Source: Gammaproteobacteria bacterium (GTDB taxonomy: Bacteria > Pseudomonadota > Gammaproteobacteria > JAABTG01). Taken from it: a stretch of 64,000 nt of DNA. Shown here one piece after another: positions 37,072 through 45,991 of the stretch. The notes under the pieces are model-generated. The model ran no database searches. It worked only from the letters and a program-made list of their open reading frames with translations, and was not told where the DNA came from. The position numbers were made by a program, and so were the translations under genes. The DNA lies in the NCBI GenBank assembly GCA_017999615.1, contig JAGNLM010000004.1, positions 450 to 64,449 of the forward strand, in the 5' to 3' direction. How positions within the stretch are numbered: position 1 is the stretch's first letter; every line of letters starts with the position of its first letter.

Positions 37072-37144
37072 GATACCGGAAACCCCAGGGGCCGGCGACT
37101 GCGCCACGCCGGGAGGGTGAGCCGGCACGCTGGATGCGCAAGGC

Positions 37145-38248
37145 ATGAGGCCCGCTCCACCCCCCGGGCCCGAGCCCGGCGGCCCGCCCGAGGGAGGGTC
37201 CGAGCTGGCCGCCCGCATCCGGGCCTGGGGCCGCGCCCTCGGGCTGCAGGCCATCGGATTCACGGGGGTCGACCCCGGCCCCGCCGAGGCCCACCTCCTG
37301 GAGTGGCTCGCGCGGGGCCACCAGGGCGGGATGGACTGGATGGCCCGTCACGGCACCCGCCGCAGCCGGCCCTCGGAGCTCGTCCCGGGCACCCGGACGG
37401 TCATCTCCGCGCGCATGGGCTACCTTTCCGCCGTCGCCGCCCCCTCGGCCAAGGTCCTGGCGGACCCGCTGCTCGGCCACGTCTCGCGCTACGCGCTGGG
37501 GCGCGATTACCACGAGGTCCTGCGAAGGCGCCTGGGGCAGCTCGCCCTGCGCATCGCCGAGGCCACCGGTCCCTTCGCCCACCGGGTATTCGTGGACAGC
37601 GCCCCGGTGCTCGAGAAGCCCCTGGCCGCGCAGGCCGGCCTCGGGTGGGTGGGCAAGCACACCAGTCTGCTGAGCCGGGACGCCGGCTCCTGGTTCTTCC
37701 TCGGGGAGATCTACACGGACCTCGAGCTCCCCCACGACGCACCCGGCGGAAGCCACTGCGGCCGCTGCACCGCCTGCATCGACGCCTGCCCGACGGGTGC
37801 CATCGTGGCTCCCTACCGCCTGGACGCGCGACGGTGCATCGCCTACCTCACCATCGAGCTGCAGGGCCCCATCCCCGTCGAGATGCGCCCCGGGATGGGC
37901 AACCGTATCTTCGGCTGCGACGACTGTCAGCTCGCCTGCCCCTGGAACCGATTCGCGCGGCCCACCCCGGAGGCCGACTTCCTTCCGCGCCACGGCCTGG
38001 ATGCTCCCCGCCTGTTGGAGCTCTTCGCGTGGACCGAGGAGCAGTTCCGGGAGCGCACCGCCGGAAGCCCCCTGCGCCGCACCGGCTACGAGCGCTGGCT
38101 GCGCAACCTCGCGGTCGCTCTCGGCAACGCCCCGACCCGGCCCGAGGTCGTCGAGGCGCTGCGCTGGCGCCAGGGGCACCCCTCGGCCCTCGTCCGGGAG
38201 CACGTGCTCTGGGCGCTCGGCCGGCACGAGTCGGCGCACGGCGAATGA
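37145..38248 (+). CDS. queG: Epoxyqueuosine reductase
   Basis: 367 aa, last step of queuosine synthesis in tRNA, using cobalamin and two 4Fe-4S clusters. Two Fe-S motifs: CGRCTACIDACPTGAI and FGCDDCQLACPWN. The N-terminal half binds cobalamin (GWVGKHTSLLSRDAGSWFFLGEI with the conserved region). The C-terminal part, LVREHVLWALGRH, is a short HEAT-like end. The first ~20 residues are Pro/Gly rich and poorly conserved. Divergent from leuD. Confidence 0.95.
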   Translation: MRPAPPPGPEPGGPPEGGSELAARIRAWGRALGLQAIGFTGVDPGPAEAHLLEWLARGHQGGMDWMARHGTRRSRPSELVPGTRTVISARMGYLSAVAAPSAKVLADPLLGHVSRYALGRDYHEVLRRRLGQLALRIAEATGPFAHRVFVDSAPVLEKPLAAQAGLGWVGKHTSLLSRDAGSWFFLGEIYTDLELPHDAPGGSHCGRCTACIDACPTGAIVAPYRLDARRCIAYLTIELQGPIPVEMRPGMGNRIFGCDDCQLACPWNRFARPTPEADFLPRHGLDAPRLLELFAWTEEQFRERTAGSPLRRTGYERWLRNLAVALGNAPTRPEVVEALRWRQGHPSALVREHVLWALGRHESAHGE

Positions 38249-38324
38249 CCGCCCCCTATCCCCGCTGGCCCATGGAGCGGCCCCCGCCCGTTCCCTATAC
38301 TGGACTCATTGAGGAGGGTCCGCG

Positions 38325-39146
38325 ATGCAAAAACTGAAGAAGGTCATCGAGAATGCTTACGAGCGGCGGGCCGAGATCACGCCGCGCAACGTGGAGAGCG
38401 CCCTCCGGGACGCGGTCGACGCGGTCATCGATCAGCTCGACCGCGGAGAGCTGCGCGTCGCCGAGAAGAAATCGCGGGACTGGGTCCTCAACGAGTGGGT
38501 GAAGAAGGCCGTGCTGCTGGCGTTCCGCATCCAGGACAACAATTTCCTGAAGGGCGGCTTCACCAACTACTTCGACAAGTTCCCCTCGAAGTACGCCGCC
38601 TTCAACGTGCGGGACTTCCGGGATTCCGGGGTGCGCGTCGTGCCGCCGGCCTCCGCCCGCAAGGGCGCCTACATCGCTCCCGGCATCGTGTTGATGCCCT
38701 CCTACGTGAACCTCGGGGCCTACGTCGACAGCGGCACCACGATCGAGACCTGGGCGACGGTCGGCGCGTGCGCCCAGATCGGGAAGAACGTGACACTGTC
38801 CCCCGGCGTCGGCATCGGCGGGGTGCTGGAGCCCGCCTCCGCCCGGCCCACCATCGTCGAGGACAACTGCTTCATCGGGGCGCGCTCCGAGGTCGCCGAA
38901 GGGGTCATCGTCGGCGAGGGCTCGGTGCTCGCGATGGGTGTGTTCCTCGGCCAGAGCACGCGCATCTACAACCGGGAGACGGGCGAGGTCACCTTCGGAC
39001 GGGTGCCCCCCGGCTCGGTCGTGGTCCCGGGCAGCCTGCCTTCGGCGGACGGCCGCTACAGCCTGTACGCGGCGGTGATCGTCAAGCAGGTGGACGAGAA
39101 GACGCGCGCCAGGGTCGGCGTCCACGAGTTGCTGCAGACGCTCTGA
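38325..39146 (+). CDS. dapD: 2,3,4,5-tetrahydropyridine-2,6-dicarboxylate N-succinyltransferase
   Basis: 273 aa, lysine/diaminopimelate pathway enzyme transferring succinyl from succinyl-CoA. Left-handed beta helix repeats from about residue 105 ([40 protein letters not shown]). The N-terminus has the usual NLGKVI-like opening [23 protein letters not shown] precedes the ATG, and TATACT (38296-38301) lies upstream without a clear -35 box. Convergent with the lipoprotein gene. Confidence 0.96.
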   Translation: MQKLKKVIENAYERRAEITPRNVESALRDAVDAVIDQLDRGELRVAEKKSRDWVLNEWVKKAVLLAFRIQDNNFLKGGFTNYFDKFPSKYAAFNVRDFRDSGVRVVPPASARKGAYIAPGIVLMPSYVNLGAYVDSGTTIETWATVGACAQIGKNVTLSPGVGIGGVLEPASARPTIVEDNCFIGARSEVAEGVIVGEGSVLAMGVFLGQSTRIYNRETGEVTFGRVPPGSVVVPGSLPSADGRYSLYAAVIVKQVDEKTRARVGVHELLQTL

Positions 39147-39264
39147 GGCGAGAGGCGGGCGCGCCGCACGAGGCGGCGTCCCGGCGGGCCGCGGCGCACC
39201 GGGCAGCGGCTCCCCGGACAGCGGCTCCCGGGGTAGTTGCGCGGCCGGCGCCCGACCCGCCGCC

Positions 39265-39714
39265 TCAGGGCCGCGGCGCGGCGGGCTTCCGGGTCGTGTC
39301 GGCCCCGGCCTGGCAGAGCACGCGCGGGATCCCCTGGGCAACGTACCAGCGCTTGGCCTTCTCGTCGTACCACCACGTCTGGGGCTCGCTCGCCTCGCGC
39401 ACGACGCCGGTGTCGAGCTCCACGTACGCCAGCGCCGCCCGCACCTGGGCCTCGTCGAGGTTCGGCCCGAACTGCACGTCGCGGGGCTGGAAACTGCTCA
39501 CCCGCACGTCGGTGCGCGGCACGCAGGGCTGGGGAGGCGGATCCCCCGGGCGCGGCCGGATCGCGCTGGCCGCGGTGTCGAAATAGGCCCAGCGCAGGGC
39601 AGAGCCGTAGTTGCGGAGCGTGAGGTCGAAATCCATCGTCCGCGCCGTCTCGTGGACCGCGCAGCCTGCGAGGCCGAGCGGCACCAGCAGAAGCCCGAGC
39701 ATGCGGTTCGTCAT
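39265..39714 (-). CDS. Small lipoprotein of unknown function
   Basis: 149 aa. MTNRMLGLLLVPLGLAGC gives a lipobox (LAGC) at residues 15-18, so the mature protein would be lipid-anchored at Cys18, probably in the outer membrane. The rest (AVHETARTMDFDLTLRNYGSALRWAYF...) is not a family I can name. Many proteobacterial small lipoproteins start this way with a YxxALRWGxW segment. ATG at 39714 is chosen because it gives a complete signal. It is isolated between dapD (convergent) and dnaE2. Confidence 0.72.
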   Translation of the reverse strand: MTNRMLGLLLVPLGLAGCAVHETARTMDFDLTLRNYGSALRWAYFDTAASAIRPRPGDPPPQPCVPRTDVRVSSFQPRDVQFGPNLDEAQVRAALAYVELDTGVVREASEPQTWWYDEKAKRWYVAQGIPRVLCQAGADTTRKPAAPRP

Positions 39715-39791
39715 GGGTGAGAGCACCTGAAGTCACGAACGCGTGAAGAACGCGGTGGCCATCTTAACCGGCGGGGAGGCCCTGCCGCGAA

Positions 39792-42700
39792 TCACCCGAA
39801 GTCCCGCGAGCGCGCCTGCAAGGTGCCGATGAGCGCACTCAGGTCCTCCAGCCGGCTCGCCACCACGTGCACCACCGCCCCCTCGCGCTCCACCGTCCCC
39901 GTGACGGCCAGCAGGCGGGACGCCAGCAGGGCCTGGCGCTGACGCTCGGCGAGGCGCGGCCACACCACCAGGCTCAGGGTGCCGGTCTCGTCCTCCAGCG
40001 TCACGAAGGTGACCCCCGAGGCCGTCACCGGGCGCTGGCGACAGGTGACCAACCCCGCGGTCCGCACGCGCGCGCCCGGTGCCAGCCCGTTCACCACCGA
40101 GGCCGGGAGCAGGCGCCTCCTCCCCAGGGAGGGGCGCAGGAGGGCCATGGGATGCCGGCCCAGGGTGAGCCCGAGGCTCGCGTAGTCGGCCAGCAGGTCG
40201 TCGGCCTCCCCCGGCACCGGCAGGTCGGGCTCGACTTCCTTCTCGGGCAGCCCCGCCAGGAGCGGCGGCGGCTCCGCCACGCCGAGGACCGCCCAGCGCG
40301 CCCGGTGCCGGTCGCCCGCGAGACCCGCGAGCGCACCCGCGGCAGCCAGGGCCTCCAGGTCCCTGCGCTCGAGCCCCGCCCGCCGGGCCAGGTCCGACAC
40401 GCCCTGGAGCGACGCCCGTTGGCGCGCCTCGACGACCCTCTGGGCGCCCACCCGCGAGAGCCCCTTCACCATCCGCAGGCCGAGCCGCACGGCCGGCCCC
40501 TTCGATGCCGTCGGCCCTTCGAGGGTGCAGTCCCAGTCGCTCACGGTCGCGTCCACCCCGCGCACCTCGACCCCGTGGCGGCGCACGTCCTGGACGACCT
40601 GGGACGGGCCATAGAAGCCCATGGGCTGGCTGTTCAACAGGGCTGCGGCGAAGGCCGCCGGCTCGTGGCACTTGAGCCAGGCCGAGACGTAGACCAGCAG
40701 CGCGAAGCTCGCGGCGTGGGATTCCGGGAAGCCGTATTCGCCGAACCCCAGGATCTGCTGGAAGATGCGCTCGGCAAACTCCTCCGCATAGCCGCGCGCG
40801 CGCATCCCCTCGACGAGGCGGACCCGGAAGGGCTCGAGTCCGCCCTTGCGGCGCCACGCCGCCATGGAGCGGCGCAGGCCATCGGCCTCCCCTGGCGTGA
40901 ACCCCGCCGCGACCACCGCGAGCTTCATCACCTGCTCCTGGAAGATGGGCACGCCCAGGGTGCGCTCGAGCACCCCGCGCACCGCCGGGCTCGGGTAGGT
41001 CACCGGCTCGGCCCCCTGCCGGCGGCGCAGGTAGGGGTGGACCATCCCGCCCTGGATCGGCCCGGGGCGCACGATCGCGACCTCGATCACCAGGTCGTAG
41101 AACGTGGCGGGCCGCAGGCGCGGCAGCATCGCCATCTGGGCCCGGGACTCGATCTGGAACACGCCCACCGTGTCGGCCCGCTGGATCATCGCGTAGACCC
41201 GCGGGTCCTCGGCCGGAATGTTGTCCAGGCCGAGGGGGTGCGGCACCCCGCTCCCGGCGGGCGGTGCGCCGCCCCAGGCGGAGCGATAGCCGTTCACCAG
41301 GTCGAGGGCGCGGCGGATCGCCGAGAGCATGCCCAGGGCCAGCAGGTCGACCTTGAGCAGGCCCAGGGCGTCGAGGTCGTCCTTGTCCCACTGGATGACC
41401 GTTCGCCCCGGCATGGCCGCGTTCTCGATCGGGACCAGCCGCGAGAGCGGGCCCCGCGAGACCACGAAGCCGCCCACGTGCTGGGAGAGGTGGCGGGGAA
41501 AGCCCACGAGGTCGCGGACCACGCGGGCCAGACGGTCCAGCACGGGACTTCGTGGGTCGAGACCCACCTCGGCGAGCCGCTCGTCCGCCAACGGCTTGCC
41601 GTCCCACCAGTGCAGGGACTTCGCCAGGCGGTCGACCTGCTCGGGGGCCAGCCCGAGCGCCTTGCCCGCGTCGCGCACCGCGCTGCGGGGCCGGTAGGTG
41701 GTGACCGAGCCCGTGAGCGCGGCCCGGTCCCGGCCGTACTTGCCGTACACGTACTGGATCACCTCTTCGCGCCGCTCGTGCTCGAAATCCACGTCGATGT
41801 CGGGCGGCTCGCCGCGCTCGCGCGAGATGAAGCGCTCGAAAAGCATCTGCGATCGCGCGGGGTCGACCTCGGTGATCCCGAGGCAGAAGCAGACCGCGGA
41901 GTTGGCCGCCGAGCCCCGGCCCTGGCACAGGATCCCCCGGCCCCGGGCGAAGCGGACGATGTCGTGCACGGTGAGGAAATAGGGCTCGTAGGCGAGCTCG
42001 GCGATGAGGGCGAGCTCGTGCTCCACGAGCCCCCACACCCTCCGGGGCGCACCGTCCGGCCACCGGGCGCGCATCCCCTCCTCCGTCAGCCGGCGCAGGT
42101 GACTCGTCGGTGTCTCGCCCGGCGGCACCAGCTCCTCCGGGTACTCGTAGCGCAGGCACTCGAGGGAGAGCTCGCAACGCCCGGCCACGGCGACGGACTC
42201 GGCCAGGAGCGCGGGCGGGTAGAGGCGCTCGAGCACCTCCCGCGGGCGCAGGTGGCGCTCCCCGTTGGGGTACAGGGCGTATCCCGCCTCGGCCAGCGGC
42301 ACCCCCAGACGGATGGCCGTGAGCGTGTCCTGCAGTTCCCGGCGTCCCCGCTCGTGCATGTGCACGTCGCCCGCGGCGACCGCCGGCAGACCGGCCGCCC
42401 CGGCGAGGGCCTGGCAGTGCGCGAGCCATCGGCGGTCGCCGGGACCCCGGGAGAGCTCGACCGCGAGCCAGGCGCGGCCGGCAAAGCACTCGGCCACCCG
42501 CCGGGCCTCGGCCGCGGTCGTGCCCGAGCTGGGAAGCAGCAGCGCGAGGCAGCCCGGAAGCCCCCCGCCGAGGTCCGCCCACTCCAGTCGATAGCCCCCC
42601 TTCACGGACTGCCGCCGGCCGAGGGTGACGAGCTGCGACAGGTTGCCGTAGCCGTCCCGATCGGTCGCGAGCAGGACGAGCGCCGGTCCGTCGGCGAGCC

Positions 42701-42908
42701 GCACCTCGCTGCCGATCAGGAGCTTCAGCCCCCTCGCCTTCGCCGCTCCGTGGGCACGCACCACACCGGCGAGCGAGCATTCGTCGGTCAGGGCCAGGGC
42801 CTCGTAACCGAGCTCGGCCGCCCGTTCCACCAGTTCCTCGGGGTGCGAGGCCCCCCGCAGGAAGGTGAAGTTGCTGAGACAATGCAGCTCGGCGTAGGGC
42901 AGTGTCAT
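39792..42908 (-). CDS. dnaE2: Error-prone DNA polymerase III alpha-type, ImuC/DnaE2
   Basis: 1038 aa, C-family polymerase. The N-terminus is a PHP domain ([26 protein letters not shown]). The catalytic Asp pair is in [23 protein letters not shown], after SAAN...[11 protein letters not shown]. The length of about 1040 and the operon with imuA and imuB identify DnaE2 rather than DnaE. It bypasses DNA lesions in the SOS response. The start ATG lies 63 bases after imuB, and that gap contains an 8-base tandem repeat. Confidence 0.95.
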   Translation of the reverse strand: MTLPYAELHCLSNFTFLRGASHPEELVERAAELGYEALALTDECSLAGVVRAHGAAKARGLKLLIGSEVRLADGPALVLLATDRDGYGNLSQLVTLGRRQSVKGGYRLEWADLGGGLPGCLALLLPSSGTTAAEARRVAECFAGRAWLAVELSRGPGDRRWLAHCQALAGAAGLPAVAAGDVHMHERGRRELQDTLTAIRLGVPLAEAGYALYPNGERHLRPREVLERLYPPALLAESVAVAGRCELSLECLRYEYPEELVPPGETPTSHLRRLTEEGMRARWPDGAPRRVWGLVEHELALIAELAYEPYFLTVHDIVRFARGRGILCQGRGSAANSAVCFCLGITEVDPARSQMLFERFISRERGEPPDIDVDFEHERREEVIQYVYGKYGRDRAALTGSVTTYRPRSAVRDAGKALGLAPEQVDRLAKSLHWWDGKPLADERLAEVGLDPRSPVLDRLARVVRDLVGFPRHLSQHVGGFVVSRGPLSRLVPIENAAMPGRTVIQWDKDDLDALGLLKVDLLALGMLSAIRRALDLVNGYRSAWGGAPPAGSGVPHPLGLDNIPAEDPRVYAMIQRADTVGVFQIESRAQMAMLPRLRPATFYDLVIEVAIVRPGPIQGGMVHPYLRRRQGAEPVTYPSPAVRGVLERTLGVPIFQEQVMKLAVVAAGFTPGEADGLRRSMAAWRRKGGLEPFRVRLVEGMRARGYAEEFAERIFQQILGFGEYGFPESHAASFALLVYVSAWLKCHEPAAFAAALLNSQPMGFYGPSQVVQDVRRHGVEVRGVDATVSDWDCTLEGPTASKGPAVRLGLRMVKGLSRVGAQRVVEARQRASLQGVSDLARRAGLERRDLEALAAAGALAGLAGDRHRARWAVLGVAEPPPLLAGLPEKEVEPDLPVPGEADDLLADYASLGLTLGRHPMALLRPSLGRRRLLPASVVNGLAPGARVRTAGLVTCRQRPVTASGVTFVTLEDETGTLSLVVWPRLAERQRQALLASRLLAVTGTVEREGAVVHVVASRLEDLSALIGTLQARSRDFG

Positions 42909-42923
42909 CGAAGCCGTTTACCT

Positions 42924-42954
42924 CTCCGCGCCTCCGCGCCTCCGCGCCTCTGCG
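42924..42954. repeat. Octamer tandem repeat between imuB and dnaE2
   Basis: CTCCGCGC occurs at 42924, 42932 and 42940, with a partial fourth copy at 42948. The repeat lies in the short imuB-dnaE2 spacer. Copy-number change would vary the distance from imuB to dnaE2 and the local RNA structure. Confidence 0.8.
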
Positions 42955-42971
42955 GTAGACCCGGCAACCGC

Positions 42972-44408
42972 TCAACCGAACAGGCCGTGCAGGAACCAGC
43001 CGTGGGGCGGGGACCGGTCACGGTAGACCCAGAGACGCTCGCCGGCCTCGCTCTCGGCCACGTAGTAATCTCGGGCGACGTCCTCGCCGTCCCACCACCC
43101 CCCCTCGATGCGCTCCGGTCCCTCCCGCAGCGCGAGCGCCCCACCCCAGCGGGGCCGGCCCTCCGAGGTTTCGAGGGCCCGCGGCGCGTCCAGGAGCCAG
43201 AGGGGCCGCCGTCCGGGGCGGGGTCCCCCCGTTCCCCCTTCCCCCGCGCGGGGACACCAGGCCCGCTCCGGACGGTGGTCCGGGAGCGCGGACAGGCCGT
43301 GGACGGCCTCGGGGCCCAGGCGCACCCGGAGACGGTCGATCAGCTGCTGCCAACCCTCCTCGGAGCGCTCGGCCGCATCGAACAGGTCGAGGCTGCGCCC
43401 CGCCAGGTGAACGACGCGGTCCGCCTTCAGGGCAAGGCCCTCCACCGGGGAGGGCAAGAGCACCTGCCGCACGCGCTCGCGCAGGAGCAGCTGCAGATGG
43501 GGGGCGCTCCGGGAGGGACCCGCCAGGCCGATGTCCAGGCAAGTGGCGGGACCCCTGGCGTGCTCGAGCACGACGGTCACCCGCTCGACCGCCCCCGCCA
43601 CTGCCCGCAGGTAGCCCGCGAGGTCCAGGATCAGCCGGTTCAGCGGGAAGAGGAGCTCCTCGGCGTCAACCGCCTCGCCCGGCAAGCGCAGGCGGGCCGA
43701 GAAGGTACGCGGGGGCACCCAGGACTCGCGCGGGTCGGGCACCGTGCCGAGCGCCCGGTCCAGGAGGCCGAGCACCTCGTTTCCCAGGCGGCGCCCGAGA
43801 CCGTCCCGGGGCAAGCGCAGGAGGTCCCCGAGGGACAGGACCCCCAGACCGGCAAGGGTCTCCAGGGTTTCGGCAGCCAGCTCCGTACAGGTCAGGGGGA
43901 GCGGCGCCAGGCGTTCCCGCAGACGGCCTTCGTCCACCTGCACTTCCGGCCTGCCTGCGCGCGCCAGCAGCCAGGCACCGCCCGGCGTGGGGGCCACCGC
44001 CAGGACGGACCGATACCCCATCCCCGCCAGACCCGCCGCCACCGCGCCCCGAAGCGCATCGATCCCGCCGAAGAGGTCCAGGCTGCCCCCCACTTCCAGG
44101 AGGAGTCCGCGAGCGGGCATCAAGCTTACAAACGACGTGAACTGTACAGCCCAACTACCTATATTACTTACCGCTTCTTCTTCCGCTCCCCGGTCCCGCT
44201 CCAGCACCCGCAGGTGCGGCGCCAGGGCCCAGGCCGCCGGCAGGCTCAGTCCGGGGCGGACCCCGAGGGAGCGGGCGCCCTCGTTGACGGCGACGAGGCG
44301 CCGGCGCCCTCCCCGGCCTTCCACCACGGCGAGGGACGACCCCGGCGCAGAGACCCGGCCGAGCAGGTCCAGCGACAGGTCCGGCAGATAGGCCGCGAGC
44401 CAGAGCAC
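42972..44408 (-). CDS. imuB: ImuB, inactive Y-family polymerase-like SOS protein
   Basis: 478 aa. It resembles a Y-family polymerase (LWLAAYLPDLSLDLLGRVS..., LGVRPGLSLPAAWALAPHL) but the acidic residues expected at the catalytic site near the N-terminus (DxD-type) are not seen. This is the rule for ImuB, which links ImuC/DnaE2 to the beta clamp. The helix-hairpin-helix zone (LGVLSLGDLLRLPRDGLGRRLG) is visible. Starts GTG at 44408, 13 bases after imuA. It acts with ImuA and DnaE2 in mutagenic repair. Confidence 0.93.
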   Translation of the reverse strand: MLWLAAYLPDLSLDLLGRVSAPGSSLAVVEGRGGRRRLVAVNEGARSLGVRPGLSLPAAWALAPHLRVLERDRGAEEEAVSNIGSWAVQFTSFVSLMPARGLLLEVGGSLDLFGGIDALRGAVAAGLAGMGYRSVLAVAPTPGGAWLLARAGRPEVQVDEGRLRERLAPLPLTCTELAAETLETLAGLGVLSLGDLLRLPRDGLGRRLGNEVLGLLDRALGTVPDPRESWVPPRTFSARLRLPGEAVDAEELLFPLNRLILDLAGYLRAVAGAVERVTVVLEHARGPATCLDIGLAGPSRSAPHLQLLLRERVRQVLLPSPVEGLALKADRVVHLAGRSLDLFDAAERSEEGWQQLIDRLRVRLGPEAVHGLSALPDHRPERAWCPRAGEGGTGGPRPGRRPLWLLDAPRALETSEGRPRWGGALALREGPERIEGGWWDGEDVARDYYVAESEAGERLWVYRDRSPPHGWFLHGLFG

Positions 44409-44421
44409 CGGTGGTACACCC

Positions 44422-45039
44422 TCACTCGACGGGCACCAGCAGGCTGCCGGAGGGACCCCGCCCCCGGCATTTGAGCAAGCGAACGGCCAACCCCTGCCCC
44501 GAAGGCTCCAGCAACAGGCGCAGGCGCGCCGGCGAGGGCACGTCCGCGTGGCGGTGGGAGCGGAACACGATCCCCAGGGTCCGGCCTTCCTCGGCGGCGA
44601 GTTGCAGGCGACGCAGGGTCCGGTCGTCTGCCGGCCGCTCCCGCGGCCAGGCCAGAACCGCCCCGCACAACCCCGAGCGCAGGACCTGCTCGGCCGCCCA
44701 GAAGACGTCCCCCGCCGCCCGCACCACCAGCAGGCGCGAGAGATCGAGACCCCCGCCCATCAGCGCGGGCGCATAGGGGACGTGGGGGGGATCGACCCAG
44801 GCGGTGCGCCGGCCCTGCCCGACGAGCCGCGCCAGCGCGGGGAGCAGGAGACTCACCTCCCCGATCCCGGCGTGTCTCGCCAGGACCTCCACCAGCCCCT
44901 CCTGCGGCCACCCCCCGCCCGGCAAGGCCCGGTCGAGTCCCGGCCACCCCGTCGGCACCGCCGCGCCGGACACCGCAGGCCCCTGGCGGCCGCGCCACAG
45001 GTCGGGACGCTGGAGAAGGCTGTCGAGGGCGCCCGTCAT
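44422..45039 (-). CDS. imuA: ImuA, RecA-like SOS mutagenesis protein
   Basis: 205 aa, SulA/RecA-like ImuA of the lexA-imuA-imuB-dnaE2 operon. It has the family layout VPTGWPGLDRALPGGGWPQEGLVEVL followed by LARHAGIGEVSLLLPALARL. A true Walker A is not evident, as is usual for ImuA. It starts at ATG 45039, 50 bases after the lexA stop. It partners with ImuB in damage-induced mutagenesis. Confidence 0.9.
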   Translation of the reverse strand: MTGALDSLLQRPDLWRGRQGPAVSGAAVPTGWPGLDRALPGGGWPQEGLVEVLARHAGIGEVSLLLPALARLVGQGRRTAWVDPPHVPYAPALMGGGLDLSRLLVVRAAGDVFWAAEQVLRSGLCGAVLAWPRERPADDRTLRRLQLAAEEGRTLGIVFRSHRHADVPSPARLRLLLEPSGQGLAVRLLKCRGRGPSGSLLVPVE

Positions 45040-45089
45040 CGGCAGTCCGGAACCGGCGAACGGCGATCTCCCTGGGGGATGCCCCGCAT

Positions 45090-45692
45090 CTACGGCGCCT
45101 CACCGTTGCGGATGAGCCCCACCCCCAATCCCTCGAGGACGAGCGGCTGGCGCTCCAGATCCACCTCGATGGGGGAGAAATCGGGATTGGCGGGCAACAA
45201 CCAGACCCGCCGCCCCTCCCGCCGCAGGCGTTTGACGGTGACCTCGTCGCCGAGGCGGGCCACCACGACACTCCCGTCCCCCGCCTCCGGCGTGCGGTGC
45301 ACGGCCAGCAGGTCGCCGTCCAGGATGCCGGCATCCCGCATGCTCATCCCCCTCACCCGCAGGAGGTAATCCGCGCGCGGCCGGAACAGCCTGGGGTCGA
45401 TCTGGTAGCGGGCCTCGATGTGCTCCTGGGCCAGGATGGGGCTGCCCGCCGCGACCCGCCCGACCACCGGCAGCCCCGTCCCCCCGCGCAGGCGGATGCC
45501 GCGGGAGGCGCCTGCCAGGACCTCCAGGACGCCCTTGCGCGCCAGGGCGCGCAGGTGCTCTTCCGCGGCGTTCACCGATCGATAGCCCATGGCCGAGGCA
45601 ATCTCGGACCGGGTGGGCGGCAAGCCGTGCTCCCGGACGAAGTCCTGGATGAACTGGAACACGGCTTGCTGCCTTGGCGTCAGGTCGGACAT
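45090..45692 (-). CDS. lexA: SOS repressor LexA
   Basis: 200 aa. N-terminal winged helix ([19 protein letters not shown]...[23 protein letters not shown]). Self-cleavage site Ala82-Gly83 in VAAGSP, and catalytic Ser117 (RGMSM) with Lys154 (VTVKRL). RecA-ssDNA triggers cleavage, releasing the operon it heads. Its ATG is just downstream of a perfect LexA box, so it represses itself together with imuA, imuB and dnaE2. Confidence 0.96.
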   Translation of the reverse strand: MSDLTPRQQAVFQFIQDFVREHGLPPTRSEIASAMGYRSVNAAEEHLRALARKGVLEVLAGASRGIRLRGGTGLPVVGRVAAGSPILAQEHIEARYQIDPRLFRPRADYLLRVRGMSMRDAGILDGDLLAVHRTPEAGDGSVVVARLGDEVTVKRLRREGRRVWLLPANPDFSPIEVDLERQPLVLEGLGVGLIRNGEAP

Positions 45693-45706
45693 GGCCTCTC
45701 CGGAGA

Positions 45707-45722
45707 CTGTAAATATATACAG
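45707..45722. promoter_or_regulatory. LexA operator
   Basis: CTGTAAATATATACAG fits the CTGT-N8-ACAG SOS box, symmetric out to ACTGT...ACAGT. It lies 15 bases before the lexA ATG and overlaps the predicted -10 region, so binding would block lexA-imuA-imuB-dnaE2 transcription. Confidence 0.93.
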
Positions 45723-45739
45723 TCATCCCAAGAACGCAA
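45712..45739 (-). promoter_or_regulatory. lexA operon promoter
   Basis: On the minus strand TTGCGT (45734-45739) and TATATT (45712-45717) are 16 bases apart. The -10 lies inside the LexA box, which agrees with self-repression. Confidence 0.55.
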
Positions 45740-45835
45740 GACTGGCAGGGACGCGTTCCCGGGCCGGCGATGCCCCTCGTTCCAGGGAAGCTTGTTCCGA
45801 GAGCCCAGGTCCATTAGAATTCCCTTATATGTCAA

Positions 45836-45938
45836 GCGGAGGACTGCCCTCCGCGCGCACCGACCAGGGAGATGGCAGCAAGCAGCGGGGCAAGGATGCC
45901 CACTTTGCCCGGGAGGCAATCGCCTCCCGTTTTTTTTT
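45836..45938 (+). ncRNA. Candidate small RNA with CsrA/RsmA-type hairpin
   Basis: A likely transcript of about 100 bases lies in the gap between lexA and dusA. It begins near the hairpin GCGGAGG/CCTCCGC (45836-45854), carries an AGGGA, and has GGGCA-AGGA-TGCCC (45888-45901), with the GGA in the loop as in CsrA/RsmA sites. It ends in a strong terminator. A TTATAT (45825-45830) sits about seven bases before the supposed start, though no good -35 was seen. RsmZ/RsmY-type RNAs have this layout. No matching to a known family could be done. It could also be only a leader of dusA. Confidence 0.4.
45910..45938 (+). terminator. Strong intrinsic terminator
   Basis: CGGGAGGC, loop AATC, GCCTCCCG, then nine T residues (45930-45938). 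The eight-pair GC-rich stem with a long T run is a textbook terminator on the plus strand. No gene ends just before it, which implies an RNA or leader transcript. Confidence 0.9.
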
Positions 45939-45991
45939 GCCCGTGCCACGACTATCCTGGCCAGCGAATGGAGAGGAGCCCCTCCCCCGCG

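Noticed and set aside
42972-44408. ImuB as an active Y-family polymerase
   Set aside because: The N-terminal catalytic acidic residues expected of active enzymes are not seen, and operon context fits non-catalytic ImuB.
39867-44474. Very long open frame on the strand opposite dnaE2 and imuB
   Set aside because: In GC-rich DNA, antisense frames stay open because stop codons are rare. The reverse strand has complete polymerase motifs; this one has no recognisable domain.
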